From Candidatus Gastranaerophilales bacterium (GTDB lineage: Bacteria; Cyanobacteriota; Vampirovibrionia; Gastranaerophilales; Gastranaerophilaceae): DNA of 64,000 nt. Positions 57,331 through 64,000 of this stretch are shown in pieces. The notes under the pieces were generated by a model. The model was not told where the DNA came from, searched no databases, and saw only the letters and a program-made list of their open reading frames with translations. The translations under genes and the position numbers were made by a program. Within the stretch, counting starts at the first letter, position 1, and every line of letters starts with the position of its first letter. Location: positions 124,001 to 188,000 of the forward strand of contig CALVBS010000001.1 in the NCBI GenBank assembly GCA_944325865.1. Direction: 5' to 3'.

Positions 57331-58368
57331 ATGAGTTTAGTTAGTTTACTAAAGAAAAAAGGCCGTAATACTTTATTTACTACACCTTCGCACAGTCAGA
57401 GATTTTTTATTTATCATAAGCTCAGAAATTTATATAAATACGATATTTCAGAAACAGATACACATAATCCTCAAACAGCACTTGAATTAGCTCAAAAAAA
57501 TGCCGCAAAAATATACGGGACAAAATCCACATCATTTTTACTTAACGGTTCTTCAAGTGGAATTATTGCTGCCGTGCTTGCGTGTGTAAACAAAGATGAC
57601 AATGTTTTGATTTGGGATAATGCACATCCATGTCACAAAAATGCCGTAAGACTTGCCGGAGCAAATCCTATTTATTATACCATCTCAAAAAATGCCGACT
57701 GGGATATCTATGAAAAAACTCAACCTGAATTAATTGATTCAATCTTAAAAACTTCAACCATCAAAGCCGTAATAATAACATCTCCAAGCTATGAAGGCGT
57801 CGTTTCTGATATAAAAGCAATAAAAAATCTTTGCACAAAATACGGAGTATATTTAATTGTTGATGAAGCACATGGGGCACTATATCCTTTTTCAGATAAC
57901 TTGCCGGAGAGTGCTGTAAAAATAGCAGATTTTACAATACAATCACTTCATAAAACAGCAGGCGGGCTAAATCCGACAGCACTATTGCATTGTAATTGTG
58001 ATATTGATGTTACAGAGGCCTTAAGTCTTATCACGACCACATCACCATCATATCCGATGCTGGCTTCTATAGAAAAAAATATTAATTACCTCAACTCCAA
58101 ACAGGGGAAAAAAGAAATTGAAAAACTTATAGCTGAAATTAAGATTTTACAACAAACCTGTTCAAATATTGAATTTTATGGCGACGATATTACAAAAATT
58201 CTCATAAAAAGCAGAAAATACACCGGATTTGAACTTTCTGAGCAACTCTTTACAAAGTACCATATTGAAGATGAAAGAACCAATAACAAATCAACAATGC
58301 TTTTATGTGGAATCGGGACTGACGAAAAAAAGATTAATAGATTAAAAAAAGCACTAAAGAAATTGTAA
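57331..58368 (+). CDS. PLP enzyme related to Orn/Lys/Arg decarboxylases, short form
   Basis: A 345-residue fold-type I PLP protein. It has SFLLNGSSSGIIAAVLAC (phosphate-binding loop), IVDEAHGALYPF with Asp178 and His181, and TIQSLHKTAGGL with the Schiff-base Lys208. The layout follows the major domain of Orn/Lys/Arg decarboxylase relatives such as SpeA/YaaO, but full members reach about 470 residues and have a C-terminal domain that is reduced here. The usual N-terminal GHKxG reads TPSHSQR. The substrate is uncertain. It follows the PilZ gene by two bases. Confidence 0.75.
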   Translation: MSLVSLLKKKGRNTLFTTPSHSQRFFIYHKLRNLYKYDISETDTHNPQTALELAQKNAAKIYGTKSTSFLLNGSSSGIIAAVLACVNKDDNVLIWDNAHPCHKNAVRLAGANPIYYTISKNADWDIYEKTQPELIDSILKTSTIKAVIITSPSYEGVVSDIKAIKNLCTKYGVYLIVDEAHGALYPFSDNLPESAVKIADFTIQSLHKTAGGLNPTALLHCNCDIDVTEALSLITTTSPSYPMLASIEKNINYLNSKQGKKEIEKLIAEIKILQQTCSNIEFYGDDITKILIKSRKYTGFELSEQLFTKYHIEDERTNNKSTMLLCGIGTDEKKINRLKKALKKL

Positions 58369-58396
58369 CGTTTTCTTAATAAAAGTTCTTATATAT

Positions 58397-58424
58397 TAAA
58401 GATTAAGCCCGAAAAAGCCGATAA
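58397..58424 (+). promoter_or_regulatory. sigma-28-like promoter of the 58480 gene
   Basis: TAAA (58397-58400), 16 bases, GCCGATAA (58417-58424). The second box is identical to the enterobacterial flagellar sigma-28 -10 element, and the 16-base gap is within the range seen for sigma-D promoters. Confidence 0.55.
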
Positions 58425-58479
58425 CCATAGTGAACGAATATGTTACGATAAGAAAATCGAAAGGAAAAAGTCGTCAACT

Positions 58480-60606
58480 ATGGGAATGGCAGCATCACAA
58501 GCTAGATTATTATCAATCACATCTCGTATGTCTGATAACGAGTTGAGATCTCAGCTTATTAATAATGCAAAGATGCGTCTCACTACAGACAGTTCAAAAG
58601 CCAGTGAGAAATATTTGGCTGCCTTAAATAAAACACAGTTGATGTTTTCAAACTATAATCTTCAAGGGGAATCACAGTATCAGCAACTAACATTTAACAA
58701 CTTAACAGCTTACAGTTCATACAATGATCAGTACGGACTTATTAACAAAGGCGGAGAAATGCTTGTATCCGAATTAGATTCAGCAAGATATCAGGCCGCA
58801 TTTGAAGCAGCATACGCTGACAACTCTATAGAAGATGGAGATGTAGATGGCATAAATTCTAAAGCTTTGGAAGAATTTTTAAAATCTTATGGTCTTATAA
58901 AAGATACAACATACTTTGAAAATGCAGCTATTTATGACATTGATGAACACATGAAAGAAATTTATGAAGGTGACATGGTTTATGAATACCACAGCGGTGA
59001 TGATACGACAATGCCATATGCAGAACGTGTCAGCGGTATTCACATGGGCTATGAAGAATCTTTAAAGAGTACCGATTACGCAATATATCAAAGCTTACTT
59101 GATAGTTATATAGCTGCTGAAACGCAATATGAAGCAGCTGTTAAGACCGAAATGCAAGAGTACATAAAAAATCTTAAGAGTTGTGGATGCCTTGACAGTT
59201 GTGCCGGTCTTCCACACCCTGCGACAGCAAAAAACAACTATGCAGACACCTATGAAGATTGTCTTAATTGGGCAAACAACGGGGTATTTGATGATGCTGG
59301 GAACCTGACTTCCGATGCTGTAGCTACAGCAAAAGACTACCAGCAACAGCTTGGAATATTCTATCATCAAATTATTGAAGAGGGTAACTTTGGAGCGAAT
59401 TCTTCAGCATTCAGAGATACAATGGAACAATATCTGTCATTGAATCCAACTGGAGTATATTATGAAGATGCTACAGATGCGTACAAGAGAGAGGACTTTA
59501 CTCCAAGCTTACAGCCACATTATGATGATGAAGGCAATATTGATTACTATTACTATGTTATAGATGAATCAACTGCAGACAGTCATCCGCTGGTAACAGA
59601 TGAATCAGGACAAAATATTCAATTAACACACAAAGTTCCGCAGCTAGATGAGGAAGGAAATCCTGTCTATGATGAAGATGGAGAGCCTGTTTATAAGGAA
59701 TATCCTGTAATGGAGATTGTACAGCGGCAAATCAGCGAAGAAGAATATGTTCAGTCAATAATTGATATGTACAGATTTTTCCAAAGTGAAGTTATGGGAG
59801 CGTTATCAAAAGATAATTTTGCCGTAGGCAATGCTCTTACTGCTCAACAAAACTATTATGATGCAGCCGGAAAACTATCAGAGTTTATCTTTGGCTTTGA
59901 TATAGGCACAGTAAACAGTGACTATTACGACAACCTTGATGATATGGAATGGATTCTATATGGAGAGCTGCAAGATGATGGAACAAGAGGCGGAGCTTTA
60001 TTTCCAACTACTGCTCTTGATGAATCTGAAGGCGGAGTTGTTGCAGATATAGACTTTATGATACCAAACCTTATTGAAAATGAAGACTTACCTTATCAGG
60101 CAAACTTCCAGGTTGTAAAAGATATATATTTATCTGAAAAAATGATGGAAGAATATGGCACACCTAAATATACATGGATAGATATAAATAATCCTGATGA
60201 AAATGCTGACGCTAAAGCCCAGTGGTACACAAACTTGTTTGAATACATGACAGAAAAAGGATATGAAACTATTGAAAATGGACTTGCCTCAAGTGCGGAA
60301 TGGCTACAATTTGCACTGGAAAGCGGCTTGATATCAATGGTTCAGGTTGATGTTAAAAACCAGTGGATGTCAACGATGTATTCAAATTGCAGTAATATTA
60401 CAGAATCTCAGGTAGATGTTGATATTACAATCGCAGAAGCTGAATACAATAAAACAATGAATGATATTGAAGCAAAAGATAAACGATATGATATTGAATT
60501 AAAAAATATTGATACGGAACATCAATCTCTTCAAACAGAGTATGATTCAATAAAATCCGTAATTGATAAGAACGTAGAGAGAAACTTTAAAATGTTTGAA
60601 GCATAG
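58480..60606 (+). CDS. large axial-like protein (MGMAASQARLLSITSR N-terminus)
   Basis: A 708-residue protein with no catalytic motif. It begins MGMAASQARLLSITSRMSDNE, an amphipathic helical start reminiscent of flagellar hook/filament protein ends, and ends with a long coiled coil (IEAKDKRYDIELKNIDTEHQ...ERNFKMFEA). The middle 500 residues are acidic and Asp/Tyr-rich, with an internal YDEDGEPVYK-type repeat. The same C-terminal coiled coil recurs at 63859-64000. The sigma-28-like box upstream supports co-control with motility genes, but no flagellar gene is in the window. AAAGGA lies 14 bases before the ATG. Confidence 0.8.
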   Translation: MGMAASQARLLSITSRMSDNELRSQLINNAKMRLTTDSSKASEKYLAALNKTQLMFSNYNLQGESQYQQLTFNNLTAYSSYNDQYGLINKGGEMLVSELDSARYQAAFEAAYADNSIEDGDVDGINSKALEEFLKSYGLIKDTTYFENAAIYDIDEHMKEIYEGDMVYEYHSGDDTTMPYAERVSGIHMGYEESLKSTDYAIYQSLLDSYIAAETQYEAAVKTEMQEYIKNLKSCGCLDSCAGLPHPATAKNNYADTYEDCLNWANNGVFDDAGNLTSDAVATAKDYQQQLGIFYHQIIEEGNFGANSSAFRDTMEQYLSLNPTGVYYEDATDAYKREDFTPSLQPHYDDEGNIDYYYYVIDESTADSHPLVTDESGQNIQLTHKVPQLDEEGNPVYDEDGEPVYKEYPVMEIVQRQISEEEYVQSIIDMYRFFQSEVMGALSKDNFAVGNALTAQQNYYDAAGKLSEFIFGFDIGTVNSDYYDNLDDMEWILYGELQDDGTRGGALFPTTALDESEGGVVADIDFMIPNLIENEDLPYQANFQVVKDIYLSEKMMEEYGTPKYTWIDINNPDENADAKAQWYTNLFEYMTEKGYETIENGLASSAEWLQFALESGLISMVQVDVKNQWMSTMYSNCSNITESQVDVDITIAEAEYNKTMNDIEAKDKRYDIELKNIDTEHQSLQTEYDSIKSVIDKNVERNFKMFEA

Positions 60607-60610
60607 TTTA

Positions 60611-60636
60611 ATCCCGCAATAATGCGGGATTTTTTA
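60611..60636 (+). terminator. terminator of the axial-like gene
   Basis: ATCCCGCA and TGCGGGAT pair around ATAA and are followed by TTTTTATT. Confidence 0.88.
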
Positions 60637-60682
60637 TTATTATAAGACCTCATAAATATGCATCAACAGATTACAATTATCA

Positions 60683-60706
60683 AATCTTTATATCGATATA
60701 AAGATT
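60683..60706. promoter_or_regulatory. 24-base perfect palindrome upstream of the HEAT-like gene
   Basis: AATCTTTATATC and GATATAAAGATT form a perfect inverted repeat with no spacer (centre 60694/60695). Its centre lies about 59 bases before the predicted start of transcription (TATAAT at 60742-60747), a usual activator position. Confidence 0.5.
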
Positions 60707-60782
60707 ATGTAAGGAAATCAATAAAGAAACTTCTTTTGAATTATAATAAGAACATAGGTTAGAAATAATATTGGAGATTACC

Positions 60783-61067
60783 ATGGAAACAGTAAATGAA
60801 ATTCTTACAAAGTTGGAAAATGCAGATAACACTACTAAAAATGAATTGGAAAATAAATTAGTTGATTGCGGTAAAGATGCTCTTCCTATCCTTGTTGATC
60901 AGTTGCAGGTAGTAAAGGGGATTAAAAGAGGCGTTGTTGCAATGACATTAATAAGAATCGGTGCTGCTTCCATTAAATATCTTGAAAAAGCTGCTCACGA
61001 AAATAAAGATTTTGAATGGGTTGCAGAATATCTTATAAGAGAAATTAAAGGCGAAATTGCCGCTTAG
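60783..61067 (+). CDS. small HEAT-repeat-like protein
   Basis: The 94-residue protein is a compact alpha-helical repeat: NEILTKLENADNTTKNELENKLVDCGKDALPILVDQL, then RGVVAMTLIRIGAASIKYLEK and EWVAEYLIREIKGE. This resembles two PBS-lyase/HEAT units, which serve as protein-binding platforms. The frame opens at a TTG at 60771, but GGAG six bases before the ATG at 60783 gives the start. A TATAAT box and a palindromic site lie upstream. Confidence 0.8.
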   Translation: METVNEILTKLENADNTTKNELENKLVDCGKDALPILVDQLQVVKGIKRGVVAMTLIRIGAASIKYLEKAAHENKDFEWVAEYLIREIKGEIAA

Positions 61068-61088
61068 TTTTAAATAAAGCAAAGTAAA

Positions 61089-61126
61089 AAATGAGTTGTT
61101 ACATTTAAGTAATGACTCATTTTTTA
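61089..61126 (+). terminator. terminator of the HEAT-like gene
   Basis: ATGAGTTGTTAC and GTAATGACTCAT pair with two wobbles around ATTTAA and are followed by TTTTTT. Confidence 0.8.
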
Positions 61127-61129
61127 TGC

Positions 61130-61135
61130 TAAAAT
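61130..61135 (+). promoter_or_regulatory. extended -10 box of a probably leaderless membrane-protein gene
   Basis: TGC-TAAAAT (box at 61130-61135) lies seven bases before the ATG at 61143. No Shine-Dalgarno precedes the start. Confidence 0.45.
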
Positions 61136-61142
61136 TATATTC

Positions 61143-62654
61143 ATGGGGAAAAAGATTTTATTTTTTATAACACTGTTTTTATTTATTTTTGTAATCTGCC
61201 TTAATGCGGATAAATTCGATTATGACTTATGGGCAAGATTAATTGCGGGCATGGGAGTTGTGGAAGGCGGTCATGTTTTAAAAGCGGACTTCCTGTCATA
61301 CACTCCTGTTCACATCTGGTATGACCACGAATGGGGTTCGGGTGTTATTTTTTATTTGTTCTTAAAATATTTTGGCCCGTTCAGCCTAATTATTCTTGAA
61401 GCATTGTTATATTTCGGAATTTTTGCCATTATCTCGGAAATTATACGGATTAGAGAAAAAGCAGCTCCATACAGTATATTACTTTATATACTGCCGGTTA
61501 TGGCACTGGAAGAAAATTTCAATAATCCAGTAAGATGCCACCTGTTCAGCTTTTTCCTTTTTGCTTTGTTTATTTATATCCTTGAACAGGCAAGAAAAGG
61601 AAAAAATCTAGGATTATATTTTATACCGCCACTTATCATATTCTGGAATAATGTTCATGGAGGTGTCGTTTCCGGTATAGGGTTATTGATAATGTATCTT
61701 GCAGGAGAAATCCTGAATAATAAGCCATTTAAAAAATATTTAATTACTCTTCTTATATCAACCCCGTTACTGCTTATCAATCCGTGGGGATTTGATTATA
61801 TTAAATTTTTATTGTCAGCAAACACAATGGCAAGGCATGAAATTGTGGAATGGTGGAGCATATTCTCTAAATTCCACATGTTCAGACTGAAACTATTCAA
61901 ACTGTTTATGTTGTGTGTTGTAATAATAGAAACCTGTAAGCTTGTTAGAATTACTAAAGCAGCTGAAAATATTAAAAGCTGGTATGAAAAACTTGATAAA
62001 ACAAAAATTATCTTATTATTAGCAACAGGATATCTTGCAATCAAACATTTGAAGCTTTTACCGTTTTTTGTTATTACCGGAACAATCTTCGCTTATGAAG
62101 ATTTCTTTAAATTAACAGAAAACTTAAAGCTTCCTAAAGTCAAAGAATGCATTATTTACACTGTATTAATCGTGATATCTTTAATTCCGTTAACGCTTAA
62201 AGAATTTTCTATTCCGCTTAATACAAACAATTATCCGGTAAAAGAAGTTGAATTTGTCAAAATAAATAATATAAAAGGTAATGTGCTTACAAATTTCGGA
62301 TTGGGAAGCTTTGTATCATACAAACTCCACCCTAATAACCTTATATTTATGGATGGCAGATATGAAGAAGTCTATTTTGATTATATGATACCTCTTTTAA
62401 AGAAATTCTTTCTTGTACTGCCGGGCTGGTACGAAATTTACGAAAAATATCCGCCTGATGTTATGATTATTGAAAAATACTATCCTGTATTTGATGCACT
62501 GGATAAATCCTCCGAGTGGGTAAAGGTATATCAGGGTGAGTCTTTTGGAGTATTTTTACCTAAACACAAGGTAAAAAAAGAGTATAAACAACCGAGCAAT
62601 GATAGAAAGTATTATAAAAATACTCTTTTTGATACAGATATAAAATTTAATTAA
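61143..62654 (+). CDS. GT-C-like polytopic membrane protein
   Basis: A 503-residue protein with about ten helices. The first loop reads FDYDLWARLIAGMGVVEGG and continues ADFLSYTPVHIWYDHEWGSG, with the acidic-aromatic residues typical of GT-C-fold lipid-linked glycosyltransferases, and its C-terminal 130 residues are soluble. Family members use polyprenyl-phosphate sugars outside the membrane. The match is to a diffuse pattern, so the substrate and direction are unknown. The 5' end looks leaderless. It is followed by the patatin gene after 16 bases. Confidence 0.68.
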   Translation: MGKKILFFITLFLFIFVICLNADKFDYDLWARLIAGMGVVEGGHVLKADFLSYTPVHIWYDHEWGSGVIFYLFLKYFGPFSLIILEALLYFGIFAIISEIIRIREKAAPYSILLYILPVMALEENFNNPVRCHLFSFFLFALFIYILEQARKGKNLGLYFIPPLIIFWNNVHGGVVSGIGLLIMYLAGEILNNKPFKKYLITLLISTPLLLINPWGFDYIKFLLSANTMARHEIVEWWSIFSKFHMFRLKLFKLFMLCVVIIETCKLVRITKAAENIKSWYEKLDKTKIILLLATGYLAIKHLKLLPFFVITGTIFAYEDFFKLTENLKLPKVKECIIYTVLIVISLIPLTLKEFSIPLNTNNYPVKEVEFVKINNIKGNVLTNFGLGSFVSYKLHPNNLIFMDGRYEEVYFDYMIPLLKKFFLVLPGWYEIYEKYPPDVMIIEKYYPVFDALDKSSEWVKVYQGESFGVFLPKHKVKKEYKQPSNDRKYYKNTLFDTDIKFN

Positions 62655-62670
62655 GTGTATAATAATTATT

Positions 62671-63864
62671 ATGAATGAAAAATCTTTTAAATATGCATGC
62701 CTTTTCGGAGGCGGAGCAATAAGAGGGGTTGCCTATTGCGGTACAATAAAAGCACTTGAAGAGCTTGGCGTTGATGCTGATATAATTGCAGGTTCTTCTG
62801 TAGGTTCAATTATAGCCGGACTTCTTGCCGTAGGATATACTGCACAAGAATTGAAGGAAATCTTTTTACAGGTAAATTTTGAACTGTTTAGAGATTTACA
62901 GTTCGCTCTCGGGCCACAGTTTGCACTCAGTAAAGGTGAAGTTTTTCTTGATTGGGTAAGGGAGTTAATAGAGCAAAAGTTCTACGGTGAAAAATATAAA
63001 AAAGGTACCCATAAAGCAGTTACGTTCTCTGATTTAGACAAAAATCTTGTAATTATAACAACAGATTTATCAAGTTTTGAGTGCAAAGAATTTTCAAAAC
63101 AAGAAACTCCTGATTTTGAAATAGCAACAGCAATAAGAATTTCCTGCAGCATGCCGGGCTTAATGAAACCTATTGAATATAATAACAGGGTTCTTGTTGA
63201 CGGAGATTTACAAAAAGGCTCTCCAATGTGGCGTTTATCAAAGAATCTTCAACCGAAAAATGAAAGAATACTTGAGTTCAGATTAGAAGGTGACTTTGAA
63301 GGTAATGATAAAAACACCATTGAATATATAAATTCTTTATATACATATGCTACAGCCATAGCTACGGAATTTATAATGGAAGTGTATAACAAAAACGACA
63401 AGTATGATTATATCGTTATCAATACTGGAGACGTAAATATTGTTGATTTTAACCTGCCGACCGATAAAAGGGAAAATCTTATGCAAATCGGCTATAGTCA
63501 GACAATGAACTATTTTAAAGATGTATTACCTTTGAAAAAAGAAAACTTGCTAAAGATTTATACAGAAATAGAAACTCATTTGAAAAAGGTTAAATCAAAC
63601 ATTGAATCCAATAATATTAAAAAGGCAAAAGAAACTCTTACAGAGTTATTTATGTATCTTTGCGACTATGTAAACGTTATTGATATAAAAGATTTTAATG
63701 AATTAAAAGAGTTTAAAGACATACTTTTCAGCAATATAGTTTATCCTGCATTGTTCGGAAAAACTGGTATTAAAAATGAAAAGTTGGTTTTATGCAAACT
63801 TGAACAGGTAACAAATAACATCGCTGATAAAACATCCGAATATAAACAATTTTTAAAATTATGA
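62671..63864 (+). CDS. patatin-like phospholipase
   Basis: A 397-residue patatin. It has the oxyanion-hole motif CLFGGGAIRGVAY, the nucleophile elbow AGSSVGSIIAG (Ser43) and the catalytic Asp in LVDGDLQKG (Asp177). These enzymes hydrolyse acyl chains from lipids. The C-terminal third is helical. TATAAT lies seven bases before the ATG and no Shine-Dalgarno is seen, so the mRNA may be leaderless. The stop overlaps the end of the minus-strand partial gene by a few bases. Confidence 0.9.
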   Translation: MNEKSFKYACLFGGGAIRGVAYCGTIKALEELGVDADIIAGSSVGSIIAGLLAVGYTAQELKEIFLQVNFELFRDLQFALGPQFALSKGEVFLDWVRELIEQKFYGEKYKKGTHKAVTFSDLDKNLVIITTDLSSFECKEFSKQETPDFEIATAIRISCSMPGLMKPIEYNNRVLVDGDLQKGSPMWRLSKNLQPKNERILEFRLEGDFEGNDKNTIEYINSLYTYATAIATEFIMEVYNKNDKYDYIVINTGDVNIVDFNLPTDKRENLMQIGYSQTMNYFKDVLPLKKENLLKIYTEIETHLKKVKSNIESNNIKKAKETLTELFMYLCDYVNVIDIKDFNELKEFKDILFSNIVYPALFGKTGIKNEKLVLCKLEQVTNNIADKTSEYKQFLKL

Positions 63865-64000
63865 GAATGTTTTAAATGTACGTTCAACGTTTTTATTTAT
63901 AACATTCTGAATTGACTCATATTCGGTTTGCAAAGCATTGTGTTCCGTATCAAGAAGTTTTAAATCATTGTCATACTGCTTGTCCTTAGCTTCAATTTCC
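63859..64000 (-). CDS. 3' end of a second axial-like protein (paralogue of 58480-60606)
   Basis: The last 142 bases, read on the minus strand, give 46 residues ending in TAA (63861-63859): EIEAKDKQYDNDLKLLDTEH...TEYESIQNVINKNVERTFKTFS. This aligns over its whole length with the C-terminus of the 708-residue product (IEAKDKRYDIELKNIDTEHQ...IDKNVERNFKMFEA), about 57 percent identical by eye. The gene continues beyond the window. Its stop lies inside the tail of the patatin gene. Confidence 0.85.
   Translation of the reverse strand, partial: EIEAKDKQYDNDLKLLDTEHNALQTEYESIQNVINKNVERTFKTFS

Noticed and set aside
1-64000. tRNA, rRNA or CRISPR arrays
   Set aside because: I looked in every gap for T-loop sequences (GGTTC-A-A-TCC), cloverleaf arms and regularly spaced repeats and saw none. 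A tRNA scan would be decisive.

Overview
The window looks like chromosomal DNA from a low-GC, gut-type non-photosynthetic relative of the Cyanobacteria (Vampirovibrionia/Melainabacteria, probably order Gastranaerophilales). This is inferred from gene content, not from a marker search. Pointers are two pilin-like proteins with the FTLAEVLITLGIIGVV leader type, ribosomal protein S5 with a cyanobacterial-style core, a RecG with an extra N-terminal domain, a Ski2/Mtr4-type helicase with a C-terminal arch region, a Tic20-like membrane protein, an SLH-domain envelope protein, and many lineage-specific proteins with no recognisable family. I saw no phage, transposase, CRISPR array, rRNA or tRNA.

Layout. 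1-1.4 kb: a truncated gene, a small membrane protein and an SPFH protein. 1.5-4.6 kb: WecB, glutaredoxin, and a hybrid-cluster-protein homologue that has lost its metal ligands. 4.6-7.2 kb: rpsL-rpsG and leuD. 7.3-12.5 kb: histidine phosphatase, radical SAM protein, AI-2E transporter, ferredoxin, thrB. 12.6-16.6 kb: an MnmC-type methyltransferase overlapping an FAD oxidoreductase, then a CoA-disulfide-reductase-like enzyme. 17-22 kb: a lone sugar ABC permease, a phosphohexomutase and recG. 22-24 kb: two paralogous lineage-specific proteins. 24-31 kb: rpiB, a PLP lyase, a subtilase-like protein, glgP, rsfS, TPR and Tic20-like genes. 31-41 kb: a phosphodiester glycosidase, the helicase, two short-motif proteins, serS, a TMEM43-like protein and NAD isocitrate dehydrogenase. 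41-51 kb: PRK/uridine-kinase-like protein, SLH protein, pyk, an MFS exporter, maf and a U32-like peptidase. 51-56.5 kb: rpsE-rpmD-rplO-secY, flanked on both sides by a divergent XRE-regulator/pilin pair in inverted orientation. 56.7-64 kb: a PilZ protein, a PLP enzyme, a large axial-like protein, a HEAT-like protein, a GT-C-like membrane protein, a patatin, and the end of a second axial-like gene.

What may be new. (1) A bipartite element, AGCAAT-N14-ATACTTTATATA with exactly 14 bases between the halves, lies upstream of five lineage-specific genes (10676, 22268, 22767, 40716 and the minus-strand gene ending at 49293). A degenerate sixth copy points at a possible small RNA. It looks like the promoter of a dedicated regulon. 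(2) Inverted XRE/pilin cassettes surround the secY cluster. (3) At least five otherwise unrelated small or odd proteins share a short N-terminal F-x-G/A motif that could be a sorting tag. (4) A 708-residue protein with flagellar-axial-like ends has a sigma-28-like promoter and a paralogue at the window edge. (5) Several enzymes appear to have lost key residues: the HCP homologue, a glucan phosphorylase without the PLP lysine, a histidine phosphatase with CHG for RHG, and a subtilase with Glu for Asp. (6) At least five genes have a -10 box six or seven bases before the ATG and no usable Shine-Dalgarno, so they may be leaderless.

All motif positions, alignments and start choices were made by eye; no search or folding program was run.
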